From Brevundimonas sp. UBA4553 (GTDB lineage: Bacteria > Pseudomonadota > Alphaproteobacteria > Caulobacterales > Caulobacteraceae), in assembly GCF_002387245.1 (NCBI RefSeq), contig NZ_DGLD01000010.1, positions 1 to 64,000 of the forward strand: a stretch of 64,000 nt of DNA, read 5' to 3'. The translations under genes and the position numbers were made by a program. Shown here piece after piece: positions 16,490 through 25,288 of this stretch (the first letter of the stretch is position 1; each line of letters opens with the position of its first letter). Under the pieces are notes generated by a model that saw only the letters and a list, made by a program, of their open reading frames with translations, was not told the DNA's origin and did no database searches.

Positions 16490-16799
16490 TCTGCTGTTCG
16501 GCGGTTCTCGCATAACCGCGTTTCGCAGTTCGAGACTGCATCCCATCACGATGGCAAGGGCTTCACACCGCTCGCAGTCAGAGCGTCTGGCCACCAGCAT
16601 CAATCATAAAGCGCCACTATCTCATTGCACGGAATAGGATTTTGACGGCCCTCAGTCGCCCGGTGACACCGCCTGACACCATCCTGTTGCAAAAGACGGG
16701 AAGCTGTTGCAAGAAGTGGCACGCGCTGACGTCCAACTATGCGCAACATCATACCAACAAATGACACCGGTGCCACTGGCCTCGGTGCGGGGAGAGAAC
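16490..16799. promoter_or_regulatory. promoter and operator region of the TonB-dependent receptor
   Basis: There is no convincing gene here. The region holds CGGTGACACCG (16661-16671), three copies of TGACACC (16664, 16674, 16762), two CTGTTGCAA boxes exactly 20 bases apart (16684 and 16704), and a TGACACCGGTGCCA near-palindrome (16762-16775). The last resembles LacI-type operators with a central CACCGGTG. A GGGGAGAGAA ribosome-binding site ends just before the start at 16800. No LacI-family gene occurs in the window, so the regulator would be encoded elsewhere. Confidence 0.45.
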
Positions 16800-19529
16800 A
16801 TGGAACGGCCCTTCTACAACGCCCGGACTCTGTGCATCGCCGGCGTTTCGGCGACCGCCCTGCTGTGGGCCGCGCCCGCCGCCGTCGCTCAGGAGGCCGC
16901 TCCGCAACCGGCCGCCGAGCCCGAAGCCACCACGGTGGACGAGATCGTCGTCACCGGCTTCCGCTCCAGCCTGCAGCAGGCCCTGAACGTCAAGCGTCGT
17001 GAGGCCGGCGCCGTGGACGCCATCTTCGCCGAAGACATGGCCGACTTCCCCGACCAGAACCTGGCCGAAGCCATCCAGCGCCTGCCCGGCGTGACCATCG
17101 ACCGCGTCAACGGCCAGGGCACCACCATCTCGGTGCGCGGCCTGGGCGGCGACTTCACCCGCACCCGCATCAACGGCCTGGAAGCCCAGGCCGCCTCGGG
17201 CGGCAACCGTAACCGCAGCTTCGACTTCTCGATGTTTGCGTCCGAGCTGTTCAACAGCATCAAGGTCCGCAAGACCCAGTCGGCTGAGATCGAAGAAGGT
17301 TCGCTGGGCTCGACCGTCGACCTGCAGACCGGCCGTCCGCTGGACTTCGCCAACAGCGGCTTCAACTCGGCCCTGTCGGTGCAGGCCTCCTACAACGACC
17401 TTTCGGAAAAGACCGTGCCGCGCACGGCCGGCCTGCTGAGCTGGTCGAACGACAGCAAGACCTTCGGCATCCTGGGCTCGATCGCCTATTCCGAGCGCGC
17501 CCCGATCCTCGAAAGCTTCAACACCACGCGCTGGCAGAAGGGTAATCCGGCCCAGGCCTACGGCGTCGGTCAGAATTTTGGCGGCTGCGTTCCCTGCACC
17601 ACCACGGCTGAACGCACGGAACTGCTGAACGCCTTCTACCCGCGCATTCCGCGCTACACCTTCGGCAACACCCAGGAAGATCGCCTGGGCCTGACCGGCG
17701 CCATTCAATGGCGCCCCAGCGACCGCACCGAAGTCGTCCTGGACCTGCTCTGGTCGCGCCTGAACTCGGAACTGGAAAGCCCCAACGTCGAGGCCTGGGC
17801 CTTCAGCCGCGCGGCGGTCAACAACGTCATCGTGCGCGACTACGCCATCGACACCGACAAGAACGCCCTGTCCTACGGCGTCTTCGACAACATGCTGGTG
17901 CGCTCGGAAAACGGCTTCACCCGCAACGAGAGCACCTTCGCCCAGGCTTCGCTGAACGTCCGCCATGACTTCACCGACCGCCTGCGCGGCAACCTGAAGA
18001 TGGGCCTCAACAAGTCGGAAGCCCGCACCCCGATCAACGTCACCTATGCCTTCGAACAGGCTGGCGTGAACGGCTACACCATCGACTTCCGCGGCAATGA
18101 CCGCCTGCCGATGATCAACTACGGCTACGACATCACCTCGGGCCAGAACTTCACCCTGGTCCAGGGCACCCGCAGCACCAGCGGCGGCGACTTCGACAAC
18201 AGCGTCGTGGCTGGCGCCATGGAATACGACTGGAACCCCTCGCTGACCTTCAAGGCCGGCGGTGAGTACCGCACCTATGGCTTCAGCACCTGGGGCGTGG
18301 CGCGCGCGTCCACCAACACCACGGGCGCCGACCGGATCACCGGCGTCGACGCCCTGGGCAAGATCGTCAGCATCGACGGCAAGATCGGCGTCCCGGCCGG
18401 CTCGAGCATGAACTTCATCGTGCCCGACATTTCGAAGATCAACGACTTCCTCAGCGTCTACGACGATCCGCTGGTCTCGAACCGCAGCGAACGGGAAGTG
18501 GACGAAACGGACAAGGGCGTCTTCGTCCAGGCCGACTTCAACACCGACGTCGCCAACATGACGGTGCGCGGCAATGTCGGCGTCCGCTACGCCAAGACCG
18601 AGGTCGAGTCCAAGGGCTGGCAGACGGTCACCACGCCGACGGGCCCGAGCTACAGCTACGTCACGGCCAACAACGACTACGACGACGTCCTGCCGTCGTT
18701 CAACCTGGCGATCGAGCCGCGCGACGACCTGGTCGTCCGCCTGGGCGCCGCCAAGGTCATGTCGCGTCCGACCCTGGGCGATCTGACCCCGGGCGGCGGC
18801 GTGTCGCCGACGACGCGCACCGTGTCCTACGGCAACCCCCTGCTGGATCCGTTCCGCGCCACCAACTACGACCTTTCGGTCGAGTGGTACTTCCAGAACG
18901 AAGGCCTGCTGGCCGCCGCCGTCTTCTACAAGGACATCGACAGCTTCATCACTTCGGTGACGGAATCGGTGGTGTGGAGCGACCTGGGCCTGCCCGACGA
19001 CCTGCTGCAAGGCGCCGCGCGTCCGACCGACGTCTTCCAGGTCACGCGCAAGCTCAATGGTCAGGGTGGTTCGCTGCATGGTCTGGAAGTCCAGTATCAG
19101 CAGCCCTTCACCTTCCTGCCCGGCCTGTGGTCGAACTTCGGCTTCATCGGCAACTTCACCTATGTCGACTCTGAGGTCGACTACGGCGCCGCCGGCAAGA
19201 ACCGCCTGACGGGTTCGTCGAAGAACACCGTGAACACCACGCTGTATTACGAGGACGGTCCCTTCCAGGCCCGTGTCTCGGCCGCCTATCGCAGCAACTA
19301 TCTGATGTCCTTCCCGGGCAGCAACGGCAACTCGGAAGAAGGCATGAACGCGACGACCAACATCGACGCCTCGATGTCCTACGCCTTCACCGACAACCTG
19401 ACCGTCTCGCTGGAAGGCATCAACCTGACCGACGAATACAATGATCGCTACGTCGACGTGACGGACCGCGTGTCCGACTACCGTCACACCGGCCGTGAGA
19501 TCTCCATCGGATTGCGCTGGAAATACTGA
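16800..19529 (+). CDS. TonB-dependent receptor, probable pectin/rhamnogalacturonan oligosaccharide importer
   Basis: This 909-residue outer-membrane beta-barrel has a signal ending AAPAAVAQEA and a TonB-box-like DEIVVTGFRSSL segment. A plug domain (NLAEAIQRLPGVTIDRVNGQGTTI given as positions 80-103 approximately, then SVRGLGGDF) precedes a 22-strand barrel ending in the aromatic IGLRWKY. It imports bulky ligands by TonB-ExbBD energy. Flanking pectinases and the rhamnose operon point to pectin-derived oligosaccharides. The ATG at 16800 is chosen because it has a good ribosome-binding site and a signal peptide; upstream in-frame TTG/ATG codons give no signal. A strong terminator follows at 19562. 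Confidence 0.88.
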   Translation: MERPFYNARTLCIAGVSATALLWAAPAAVAQEAAPQPAAEPEATTVDEIVVTGFRSSLQQALNVKRREAGAVDAIFAEDMADFPDQNLAEAIQRLPGVTIDRVNGQGTTISVRGLGGDFTRTRINGLEAQAASGGNRNRSFDFSMFASELFNSIKVRKTQSAEIEEGSLGSTVDLQTGRPLDFANSGFNSALSVQASYNDLSEKTVPRTAGLLSWSNDSKTFGILGSIAYSERAPILESFNTTRWQKGNPAQAYGVGQNFGGCVPCTTTAERTELLNAFYPRIPRYTFGNTQEDRLGLTGAIQWRPSDRTEVVLDLLWSRLNSELESPNVEAWAFSRAAVNNVIVRDYAIDTDKNALSYGVFDNMLVRSENGFTRNESTFAQASLNVRHDFTDRLRGNLKMGLNKSEARTPINVTYAFEQAGVNGYTIDFRGNDRLPMINYGYDITSGQNFTLVQGTRSTSGGDFDNSVVAGAMEYDWNPSLTFKAGGEYRTYGFSTWGVARASTNTTGADRITGVDALGKIVSIDGKIGVPAGSSMNFIVPDISKINDFLSVYDDPLVSNRSEREVDETDKGVFVQADFNTDVANMTVRGNVGVRYAKTEVESKGWQTVTTPTGPSYSYVTANNDYDDVLPSFNLAIEPRDDLVVRLGAAKVMSRPTLGDLTPGGGVSPTTRTVSYGNPLLDPFRATNYDLSVEWYFQNEGLLAAAVFYKDIDSFITSVTESVVWSDLGLPDDLLQGAARPTDVFQVTRKLNGQGGSLHGLEVQYQQPFTFLPGLWSNFGFIGNFTYVDSEVDYGAAGKNRLTGSSKNTVNTTLYYEDGPFQARVSAAYRSNYLMSFPGSNGNSEEGMNATTNIDASMSYAFTDNLTVSLEGINLTDEYNDRYVDVTDRVSDYRHTGREISIGLRWKY

Positions 19530-19561
19530 TCTTCCTCCCTGAACCTTCCAGTGCATCACTG

Positions 19562-19595
19562 GGCCCGGAGCTTCGCGCTCCGGGCCTCTTTTTTT
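19562..19595 (+). terminator. strong intrinsic terminator after the TonB-dependent receptor
   Basis: A 10-bp stem (GGCCCGGAGC and GCTCCGGGCC) with a 5-base loop is followed by TCTTTTTTT, 32 bases after the stop codon. Confidence 0.9.
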
Positions 19596-19623
19596 GCCTG
19601 CCGTCCAGACACCCAAGGCCCAG

Positions 19624-19654
19624 AAAAAAGCCCCGACGCCTGCGCGCCGGGGCT
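19624..19654 (-). terminator. intrinsic terminator of the GH28 gene
   Basis: Read on the minus strand, AGCCCCG pairs with CGGGGCT around a 12-base interior and is followed by six T residues. It starts 25 bases after the GH28 stop codon and faces the TonB-dependent receptor terminator. Confidence 0.8.
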
Positions 19655-19679
19655 CCCGCCTTCTCGACTGCTGCGTGCC

Positions 19680-21056
19680 CTAGAGGCCGACGACGCCCCG
19701 CGACGCCGTCACCTTCGGCCCCGTGCCGTCCAGGGTGTCGATATTGCAGTCGCTGAAGCGCCAGTTCTCGGCGTTGGCGATGCTGCCCGCCTCGCGCACG
19801 TCCCAGTCCAAACGGTCGAAGGTGAAGTCGCGCAGCGGCGCCTCCTCATAGGCGGCGGCCTCGAAGCCGATCTTGCCGCCCACCGCCTTGATGTCCGACA
19901 GGCGCACGTCGCGAATCCGCGGAATGCCCTGCTCGCGCGGCACCGGCGTCGCCAGAGCGCGCCAATAGTCGGGAATGTCGGTGATCCCTGCCGGGATCTC
20001 GGCGTAGGAGTAGTTCGGATACCAGTTCAGATTGACGCGGAACAGGGTCGCCACGTCCTGCAGGTGGATGTTCTTCAGGGCGATGTTGTTGATCACTCCG
20101 CCACGCGTGTGGCCCGACTTGAAGAAGATGCCCAGCGGCACCGGATATTCGATCCTCAGCCCCGACACCTCGATGTCCTCGAACCCGCCCGAGGTCTCGC
20201 TGCCGAAGGTCATGCCGGCCAGGGCGTCGCGCACGATGCAGTCGCGCACCTTCACCTGACGACAAGGCCGCGCCACGCGCAGGCCGTCCCAGTCGCGCCC
20301 GGCCTTGATGCAGATGGCGTCGTCGTTGACCGACAGGTCGCAGCGCTCGACAAGCACCCGTTCCGAGGAGTCGATGTCGATGCCGTCGGTCGATGGCCCG
20401 CGTCCGCCCAGGTTGTTGCGGATGATCAGGTCCGACACCTTCACGTCGCGCGAATAGCAGATATGCACGGTCCAGAAGCCCGACCGCGCCAGGTTCAGCC
20501 CCGACACCTCGACCGCGTCGGCGTCGTAGACGTGGATCAGGCGCGGGCGGCGGCAGTCGTAGTCGGCGGCCCAGCGCAGACCCTTGGGATCATACTCGCG
20601 GCGCAGCGCCCAGTAGGCGTCCCAGAAGACCTTGCCGTCGCCGTCCACCAGACCCTCGCCGGTGATCTTGGCGTTCTTCTGCTGGTAGATGTTCAGCAGG
20701 CCCGCCGGCCATTCCATCTCGATACCGGCCACACGGGTGCGGACCATGGGATAGGCGGCCAGATCGCGCAGCCCCTTCAGCGTCGCGCCGCGCCCGATCA
20801 ACAGGGTGACGTTCGACTTCACGAACAGCGAGCCGGACATGTAGACGCCGGGCTTCAGCACCACCGTCCCGCCGCCCGCGCCCGCCGCCGCGTCAATGGC
20901 GGCCTGGATCGGGCGGGTGTTGATGGTCTCGCCGTCGCCCACGGCGCCAAAGTCTGCGGCGTCGAAGGTGCGCCCCGTTGTCTGTGCGAAGGCGGGGGGC
21001 GCGGCGGTGGCGAAGGCCCCGGTCAGGCCGAGTTGCAGCAGGGAGCGGCGGTGCAT
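19680..21056 (-). CDS. exported GH28 pectinase (polygalacturonase or rhamnogalacturonan hydrolase)
   Basis: This 458-residue right-handed beta-helix enzyme has a Tat-like or Sec signal (HRRSLLQLGLTGAFATAAP, cut near AFA). The catalytic region shows PSTDGIDIDSSERV, then the paired aspartates in SVNDDAICIKAGRDWDG and GSETSGGF. In classical polygalacturonases these read NTDG, DD and G-H-G. The DFGAVGDGETINTRPIQAAID start is typical of GH28 and pectate-lyase helices. It should hydrolyse galacturonic linkages in homogalacturonan or rhamnogalacturonan; the exact substrate cannot be fixed. It diverges from the GH105 gene, sharing a 151-base promoter region that holds an ACCAT-TTT-ATGGT dyad. Confidence 0.87.
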   Translation of the reverse strand: MHRRSLLQLGLTGAFATAAPPAFAQTTGRTFDAADFGAVGDGETINTRPIQAAIDAAAGAGGGTVVLKPGVYMSGSLFVKSNVTLLIGRGATLKGLRDLAAYPMVRTRVAGIEMEWPAGLLNIYQQKNAKITGEGLVDGDGKVFWDAYWALRREYDPKGLRWAADYDCRRPRLIHVYDADAVEVSGLNLARSGFWTVHICYSRDVKVSDLIIRNNLGGRGPSTDGIDIDSSERVLVERCDLSVNDDAICIKAGRDWDGLRVARPCRQVKVRDCIVRDALAGMTFGSETSGGFEDIEVSGLRIEYPVPLGIFFKSGHTRGGVINNIALKNIHLQDVATLFRVNLNWYPNYSYAEIPAGITDIPDYWRALATPVPREQGIPRIRDVRLSDIKAVGGKIGFEAAAYEEAPLRDFTFDRLDWDVREAGSIANAENWRFSDCNIDTLDGTGPKVTASRGVVGL

Positions 21057-21135
21057 GGGCGTTCCTCAATCTACGGGCCGCCTTGGACGACGGCGTCTTG
21101 TCGCGCGGTGTCATTCCGACTTGCGCTGCTCGATC

Positions 21136-21148
21136 ACCATTTTATGGT
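21136..21148. promoter_or_regulatory. ACCAT-TTT-ATGGT dyad between GH28 and GH105 genes
   Basis: A perfect 5-bp inverted repeat with a 3-base centre lies in an AT-rich stretch between the two divergent pectinase genes, 60 bases before the GH105 start. It could serve a regulator for both genes. The regulator is unknown. Confidence 0.4.
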
Positions 21149-21207
21149 ACGCATAAGCAAATAGTGAAACCCCAAACCCATCGGGGTTCGTACCGGAGAG
21201 AACGCCT

Positions 21208-23457
21208 GTGACGCTACGCCGCGCCGTGCCGACGATTGCCGCCTTCCTGCTGGCCAGCACCGTCCTGACCTCTCCCGCCCTGGCCCAATCGGCCGCCGGC
21301 CAGCCCTGGGCGCCGCAGTCGAACCCCGGCGTCGAGGCCGAGTGGCTGACCGCCAAGCCGCGTCCCGACCTGAACTTCCGCGCCGACGCCCGCCCCTCGC
21401 GCGAGCAGACCATGGCGGCCGTCGAATACGTCGCCGCTTCGCAGATCAAGGACATGGCGCAGCGTCCGCTAGCCCTGTCGACCGGCAGCAACCTGACGCA
21501 GATGTCGTCCAACTGGGTCGCCGCCACCTTCTACATCGGCGCAGCGCGCCTAGCCCGCGTGTCCGACGATCCCGAGACCCTGCGCTTCCTGACGGCTGTG
21601 GCCGAGCACTACAACTACAGCCTGCGCGGCGCCCGCTCCGGCCCGACCATGCTGAACGCTGACGACCAGACCATCGGCGACCTCTATCTGGAGCTCTATT
21701 CGCGCCGGGGCCAGGACGGGGTGCTGATGCCCCTGCGCCAGCGGCTGGACTACATGGTCCCGCACCTGAACCGCACGGCCGAGACCGAGGCCTCGATCTG
21801 GTGGTGGGCCGACGCCCTCTACATGGCGCCGCCGGTGCTGGCGCGCATGTCAGCGGTGACTGGCGATCCCAAATACATCCGCGGCATGGACAAGGAGTTC
21901 CGCCGCACCATCGACCGCCTGTGGGTGCCCGAGCAGCGCCTCTTCCTGCGCGACCAGCGCTTCGAGGGCCGCACCGAGGCCAACGGTCAGCCCATCTACT
22001 GGAGCCGCGCCAACGGCTGGGTCATGGGCGGTCTGGCCCGCACGCTGGAAGCCATGCCGGCCGACTTCGAGGGTCGCCAGGACTATATCGAGATCTTCCA
22101 GGCCATGGCCGGGCGCATCCGCGAGTTGCAGCAGGACGACGGCCTGTGGCGCGCCAGCCTGCTGGCCCCCGAGCTTTATCCGCAAGCCGAGACCTCGGGT
22201 TCGGTCTTCTACGTCTACGCCATGGCCTGGGGCGTCAACCACGGCCTGCTGGACCGCGCGACCTATGAGCCCGCCGTGCTCAAGGGCTGGGCCGCGCTGA
22301 ACCGCCACGTCCTGCCCAGCGGCCTGATCGGCGCGACGCAGAAGACCGGCGACATGCCGGTGCCGACCGATCCGAACGAAGTCGGCCTCTACACCACCGG
22401 GACCTATCTGCTGGCAGGGCTGGAGGTCGCCGACCTGAACGGCGCGCAAAAGAGCCTGCCCCTGGCCGAGCCTGCGCGTGATGCGCCCGAGGTCATCGCC
22501 GCCACCACGCCGACGCCCCCCGCCCCCGTCACCGTCGTCGGCGAGGCCGAGATCAAGCGCCGCGCCGAGGAGATGCACGCTACCCGCGCCCTCTCCTATG
22601 ACCCGACCGCTCTTGACCGCCCCGCCGAGGTCGAGCGCCTGACCCCGCCGCCCGCCGACCAGCAGCAACCGCGCGCCGTGGTCCGCTTCGCGCCCGACCG
22701 TCTCGACGACCTGCTGTGGGAGAACGACCGCGTCGCCCACCGCATCTACGGCCCGGCGCTGGAGGCGCGCGAGGCGCCGTCGGGGTCAGGCATCGACGTC
22801 TGGGCCAAGCGCGTCCGCTATCCCTACATGGACCGCCAACTGCGCTTCCCCAACTACCACGTCGATCGCGGCGAGGGCCTGGACTACTACGACGTCGGTC
22901 GTGGGCGCGGTTCCGGAGGGCTGGGCGTCTGGTACGAGAACAAGCTGTGGACCAGCCGCAACTTCTCAACCTACCGCATCGACGAAACGGGCGGCGACGA
23001 GGCCCGCTTCAGTGTCGACTACCGCCCCTGGCCCGTCGATGTGGCCCGCAAGGTCTGGGAGACGCGCGACTTCTCCCTGCCGCTGGGCTCGAACTTCACC
23101 CGCATGACCTCGACCCTGAACTCGGACACGGCCGAGCCCCTGATCGTCGGCATCGGCATCTCCAAGCGCCGTAACGCCGCCGGCGCGGGCGCGGTCACGC
23201 GCGACGCCGCCAACGGCCGCCTGATGTTCTGGGAGCCCGCCAACCCCGAGCATGGCTCGATCGGCATCGCCATCGCCGTCGACCCGGCCCTGGTGGAGGG
23301 CTTCGCCGAGGATGCCGACAACTATCTGATCCTGGTCCGCGTCACGCCGGGCCGGCCCTTCACCTACTACATGGGCTCGGCCTGGGACGGCGGCCTGGAC
23401 TTCAAGTCGCGCGAGGCGTGGGAAGCCTTCGCCCAAGGCCAGACCTTCCGGTTCTAA
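21208..23457 (+). CDS. exported GH105 unsaturated rhamnogalacturonyl hydrolase fused to DUF4861
   Basis: This 749-residue exported protein has a signal cut near ALAQ. A GH105 (alpha/alpha)6 domain spans residues about 65-415, with DDQTIGDLYLELY carrying the catalytic Asp region and IYWSRANGWVMGGL, both family hallmarks. A linker rich in Pro and Ala (about 430-470) leads to a DUF4861 domain (residues about 490-745) with VRYPYMDRQLRFPNYHVDRG and LPLGSNFTRMTSTLNS (each listed by key residues). GH105 removes unsaturated uronate from the non-reducing end of rhamnogalacturonan-lyase products. DUF4861 function is unknown and may bind or cleave the sugar. The start is GTG 21208 with GGAGAG seven bases upstream. 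Confidence 0.88.
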   Translation: MTLRRAVPTIAAFLLASTVLTSPALAQSAAGQPWAPQSNPGVEAEWLTAKPRPDLNFRADARPSREQTMAAVEYVAASQIKDMAQRPLALSTGSNLTQMSSNWVAATFYIGAARLARVSDDPETLRFLTAVAEHYNYSLRGARSGPTMLNADDQTIGDLYLELYSRRGQDGVLMPLRQRLDYMVPHLNRTAETEASIWWWADALYMAPPVLARMSAVTGDPKYIRGMDKEFRRTIDRLWVPEQRLFLRDQRFEGRTEANGQPIYWSRANGWVMGGLARTLEAMPADFEGRQDYIEIFQAMAGRIRELQQDDGLWRASLLAPELYPQAETSGSVFYVYAMAWGVNHGLLDRATYEPAVLKGWAALNRHVLPSGLIGATQKTGDMPVPTDPNEVGLYTTGTYLLAGLEVADLNGAQKSLPLAEPARDAPEVIAATTPTPPAPVTVVGEAEIKRRAEEMHATRALSYDPTALDRPAEVERLTPPPADQQQPRAVVRFAPDRLDDLLWENDRVAHRIYGPALEAREAPSGSGIDVWAKRVRYPYMDRQLRFPNYHVDRGEGLDYYDVGRGRGSGGLGVWYENKLWTSRNFSTYRIDETGGDEARFSVDYRPWPVDVARKVWETRDFSLPLGSNFTRMTSTLNSDTAEPLIVGIGISKRRNAAGAGAVTRDAANGRLMFWEPANPEHGSIGIAIAVDPALVEGFAEDADNYLILVRVTPGRPFTYYMGSAWDGGLDFKSREAWEAFAQGQTFRF

Positions 23458-23465
23458 CGCGCCAT

Positions 23466-23493
23466 GCCCCGCGCGGCGTCAGGCCGCCGGGGC
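23466..23493. terminator. possible bidirectional terminator hairpin
   Basis: GCCCCG-c-GCGGC (23466-23477) pairs with GCCGC-CGGGGC (23483-23493) with one bulge. It lies between convergent genes and overlaps the stop codon of the sugar dehydrogenase. It has no T tract. Confidence 0.4.
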
Positions 23494-24774
23494 GATCCGC
23501 CAGACCGTGTTGGACAGGTCGTCCGCCACCAGCAGGATTCGTTTCGCGGGATCGAACGCCACCCCCACGGGTCGCCCGCGCGCGCCGCCGTCCTTGAGGA
23601 AGCCGGTCACGAAATCGACCGGCTGCCCGGCGGGACGACCGTTGGCGAACGGTACCCAGACGACCTTGTAGCCGGACGGATCCTGCCGGTTCCAACTGCC
23701 GTGCATGCCAATGAAGGCGCCGTTCGCGAACGCGCCGCCAAAACCGCCGTCACGGGCGAAGTCCAGTCCCAGGGCCGCGACGTGGGAGCCCAGGGCGTAG
23801 TCCGGCTTGATGGCCTTGGCTACCAGATCGGGCTTCTGCGGCATGACCCGCGGGTCGATGTTGCGCCCCCAGTAACTATAGGGCCAACCATAGAAGGCGC
23901 CGTCTCGGACCTGGGTCAGGTAGTCCGGCACCAGTTGCGGACCCAGTTCGTCACGCTCGTTGACGACTGACCACAGCAGATTGGTGCCGGGTTCGATGGC
24001 CAGAGCGGTCGGGTTGCGAATGCCGGTGGCGATGGTGCGCCGCGCGCCGGTCGCGCGGTCGATCTCCCAGACCACGGCCCGCTCCTCCTCGACCGCCATA
24101 CCGCGCTCGCCAATGTTGGAGTTGGAGCCGATGCCGACATAGAGCTTTGCTCCGTCCGCGCTGGCCGTCATGGCCTTGGTCCAGTGATGGTTCAGGCGCG
24201 ACGGCAACTCGGTCACCGTCTCGGCCGGCGTCGCGATTCCGGTCTGGCCCGGCTGGAAGGCGAAGCGCGTCAGCGCGTCCTGTTCCGCGACGTAGAGGTA
24301 GCCGTCGACATAGGCCAGGCCATAGGGCGCGTTCAGGTTCTCGACCAGGACGGTGCGCAGTTCGGGAACGCCGTCGTTGTCGGCGTCGCGCAGCAGGGTG
24401 ATGCGGTCGCCCCCCTCGATCTGGGTGTTGCCCTTCTTCTTGATCGCGCCAGCCACCACGTCCTTGGGTCGAAGTCGCGGCGCGCCGCCGCCTCGCCCTT
24501 CAGCAACCAGGACGTCGCCATTGGGCAGGATCAGCATCTGCCGCGGAATCTTCAGGCCGGTGGCGAAGGCGGTGACGGCGAAGCCCCGGGGCGCGGTCGG
24601 CGTCTCGCCGTTCCAGCCTGCGGGTGGGCTGATCTTCATGGCCGGCGCCAAGGTTTCGTTCGGCTTGGGCAGGTCGGGATTGACGCCGGTCTGGTTCAGT
24701 TTCGGATCGCTGGCGTTTCCGCAGGCCGCGACCGTCAAAGCGACGGCGCTGGCGGTCAGAAGGTGCTTGATCAT
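23479..24774 (-). CDS. PQQ-type sorbosone/aldose sugar dehydrogenase lipoprotein
   Basis: This 431-residue exported lipoprotein has the signal MIKHLLTASAVALTVAAC, with Cys18 in the lipobox. The rest is a six-bladed propeller of the sorbosone/aldose dehydrogenase family. Visible segments are NAPYGLAYVDGYLYVAEQ, RLNHHWTKAMTASADGAKLY, IRNPTALAIEPGTNLLW and TQVRDGAFYGWPYSYWG. These enzymes oxidise sugars or aldehydes in the periplasm with PQQ and pass electrons to cytochromes. The start at 24774 overlaps the stop of the DUF2231 gene (ATGA), so they are coupled. No PQQ synthesis genes are in the window. The oxidised substrate is unknown, and some members of the family may not bind PQQ. Confidence 0.83.
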   Translation of the reverse strand: MIKHLLTASAVALTVAACGNASDPKLNQTGVNPDLPKPNETLAPAMKISPPAGWNGETPTAPRGFAVTAFATGLKIPRQMLILPNGDVLVAEGRGGGAPRLRPKDVVAGAIKKKGNTQIEGGDRITLLRDADNDGVPELRTVLVENLNAPYGLAYVDGYLYVAEQDALTRFAFQPGQTGIATPAETVTELPSRLNHHWTKAMTASADGAKLYVGIGSNSNIGERGMAVEEERAVVWEIDRATGARRTIATGIRNPTALAIEPGTNLLWSVVNERDELGPQLVPDYLTQVRDGAFYGWPYSYWGRNIDPRVMPQKPDLVAKAIKPDYALGSHVAALGLDFARDGGFGGAFANGAFIGMHGSWNRQDPSGYKVVWVPFANGRPAGQPVDFVTGFLKDGGARGRPVGVAFDPAKRILLVADDLSNTVWRIAPAA

Positions 24775-25196
24775 CGAGCGGTCTCCCCAGCGGAATAGGC
24801 GGTCCAGCCCGCCACAAGGACCAGAAGCGTGCAGAGGATGGAGAGGGTCAGACCAAAGCCGCCTACCGAACTCCAGGCGTCCTGACTGTGCTTGAACGCG
24901 TTCACCAGACCCAGCACCCAGGCCAATGCAAGCGCGACGACATGAACGATGACGCGACGCGATCCGCCGCGACGGAGCGCAAACACCAGATCGACGATCG
25001 AGAAGGCGCCGGCGACGCCGCCGAAGACGAGCGCCCCAGTGATCAGCCAGGCGGAGAAGTTGCTCCACTGCATCTCGGCCGTCTGCAGATAGGCGATGTC
25101 GGTAAACAGGGCGATCGTGAACAGGGCGATGGGAAACGCCAGCAATATCCCGTGCAGCGGCCGCGCCAACGCGCCTGCCGATCCGTAACTCTTCAT
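24771..25196 (-). CDS. DUF2231 inner-membrane protein
   Basis: This 141-residue protein has four predicted membrane segments and the DUF2231 opening ARPLHGILLAFPIALFTIAL, followed by a second segment after WSNFSAWLITGALVFGG. The conserved His and paired aspartates have been suggested to bind haem or metal in this family, but its role is not settled. The ATG at 25196 is preceded by a strong AGGAGGAG site; a start 19 codons earlier lacks one. It is translationally coupled to the sugar dehydrogenase, so it may be its electron-transfer partner. The cytochrome oxidase operon lies 92 bases upstream on the same strand. Confidence 0.78.
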   Translation of the reverse strand: MKSYGSAGALARPLHGILLAFPIALFTIALFTDIAYLQTAEMQWSNFSAWLITGALVFGGVAGAFSIVDLVFALRRGGSRRVIVHVVALALAWVLGLVNAFKHSQDAWSSVGGFGLTLSILCTLLVLVAGWTAYSAGETAR

Positions 25197-25288
25197 CTGG
25201 CCCTCCTCCTGTCTGGCTTTGGCTAACTTCCTGATTGCGAAATGGTTCATCACTCAGTCGCGTTCAGGCTGGTCACTTCCGCTCAACG

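Noticed and set aside
16749..19616. 955-codon open frame antisense to the TonB-dependent receptor
   Set aside because: Composition is skewed (Gly, Ala, Val, Asp rich, no domains) and it mirrors the codon bias of a well-supported receptor gene.
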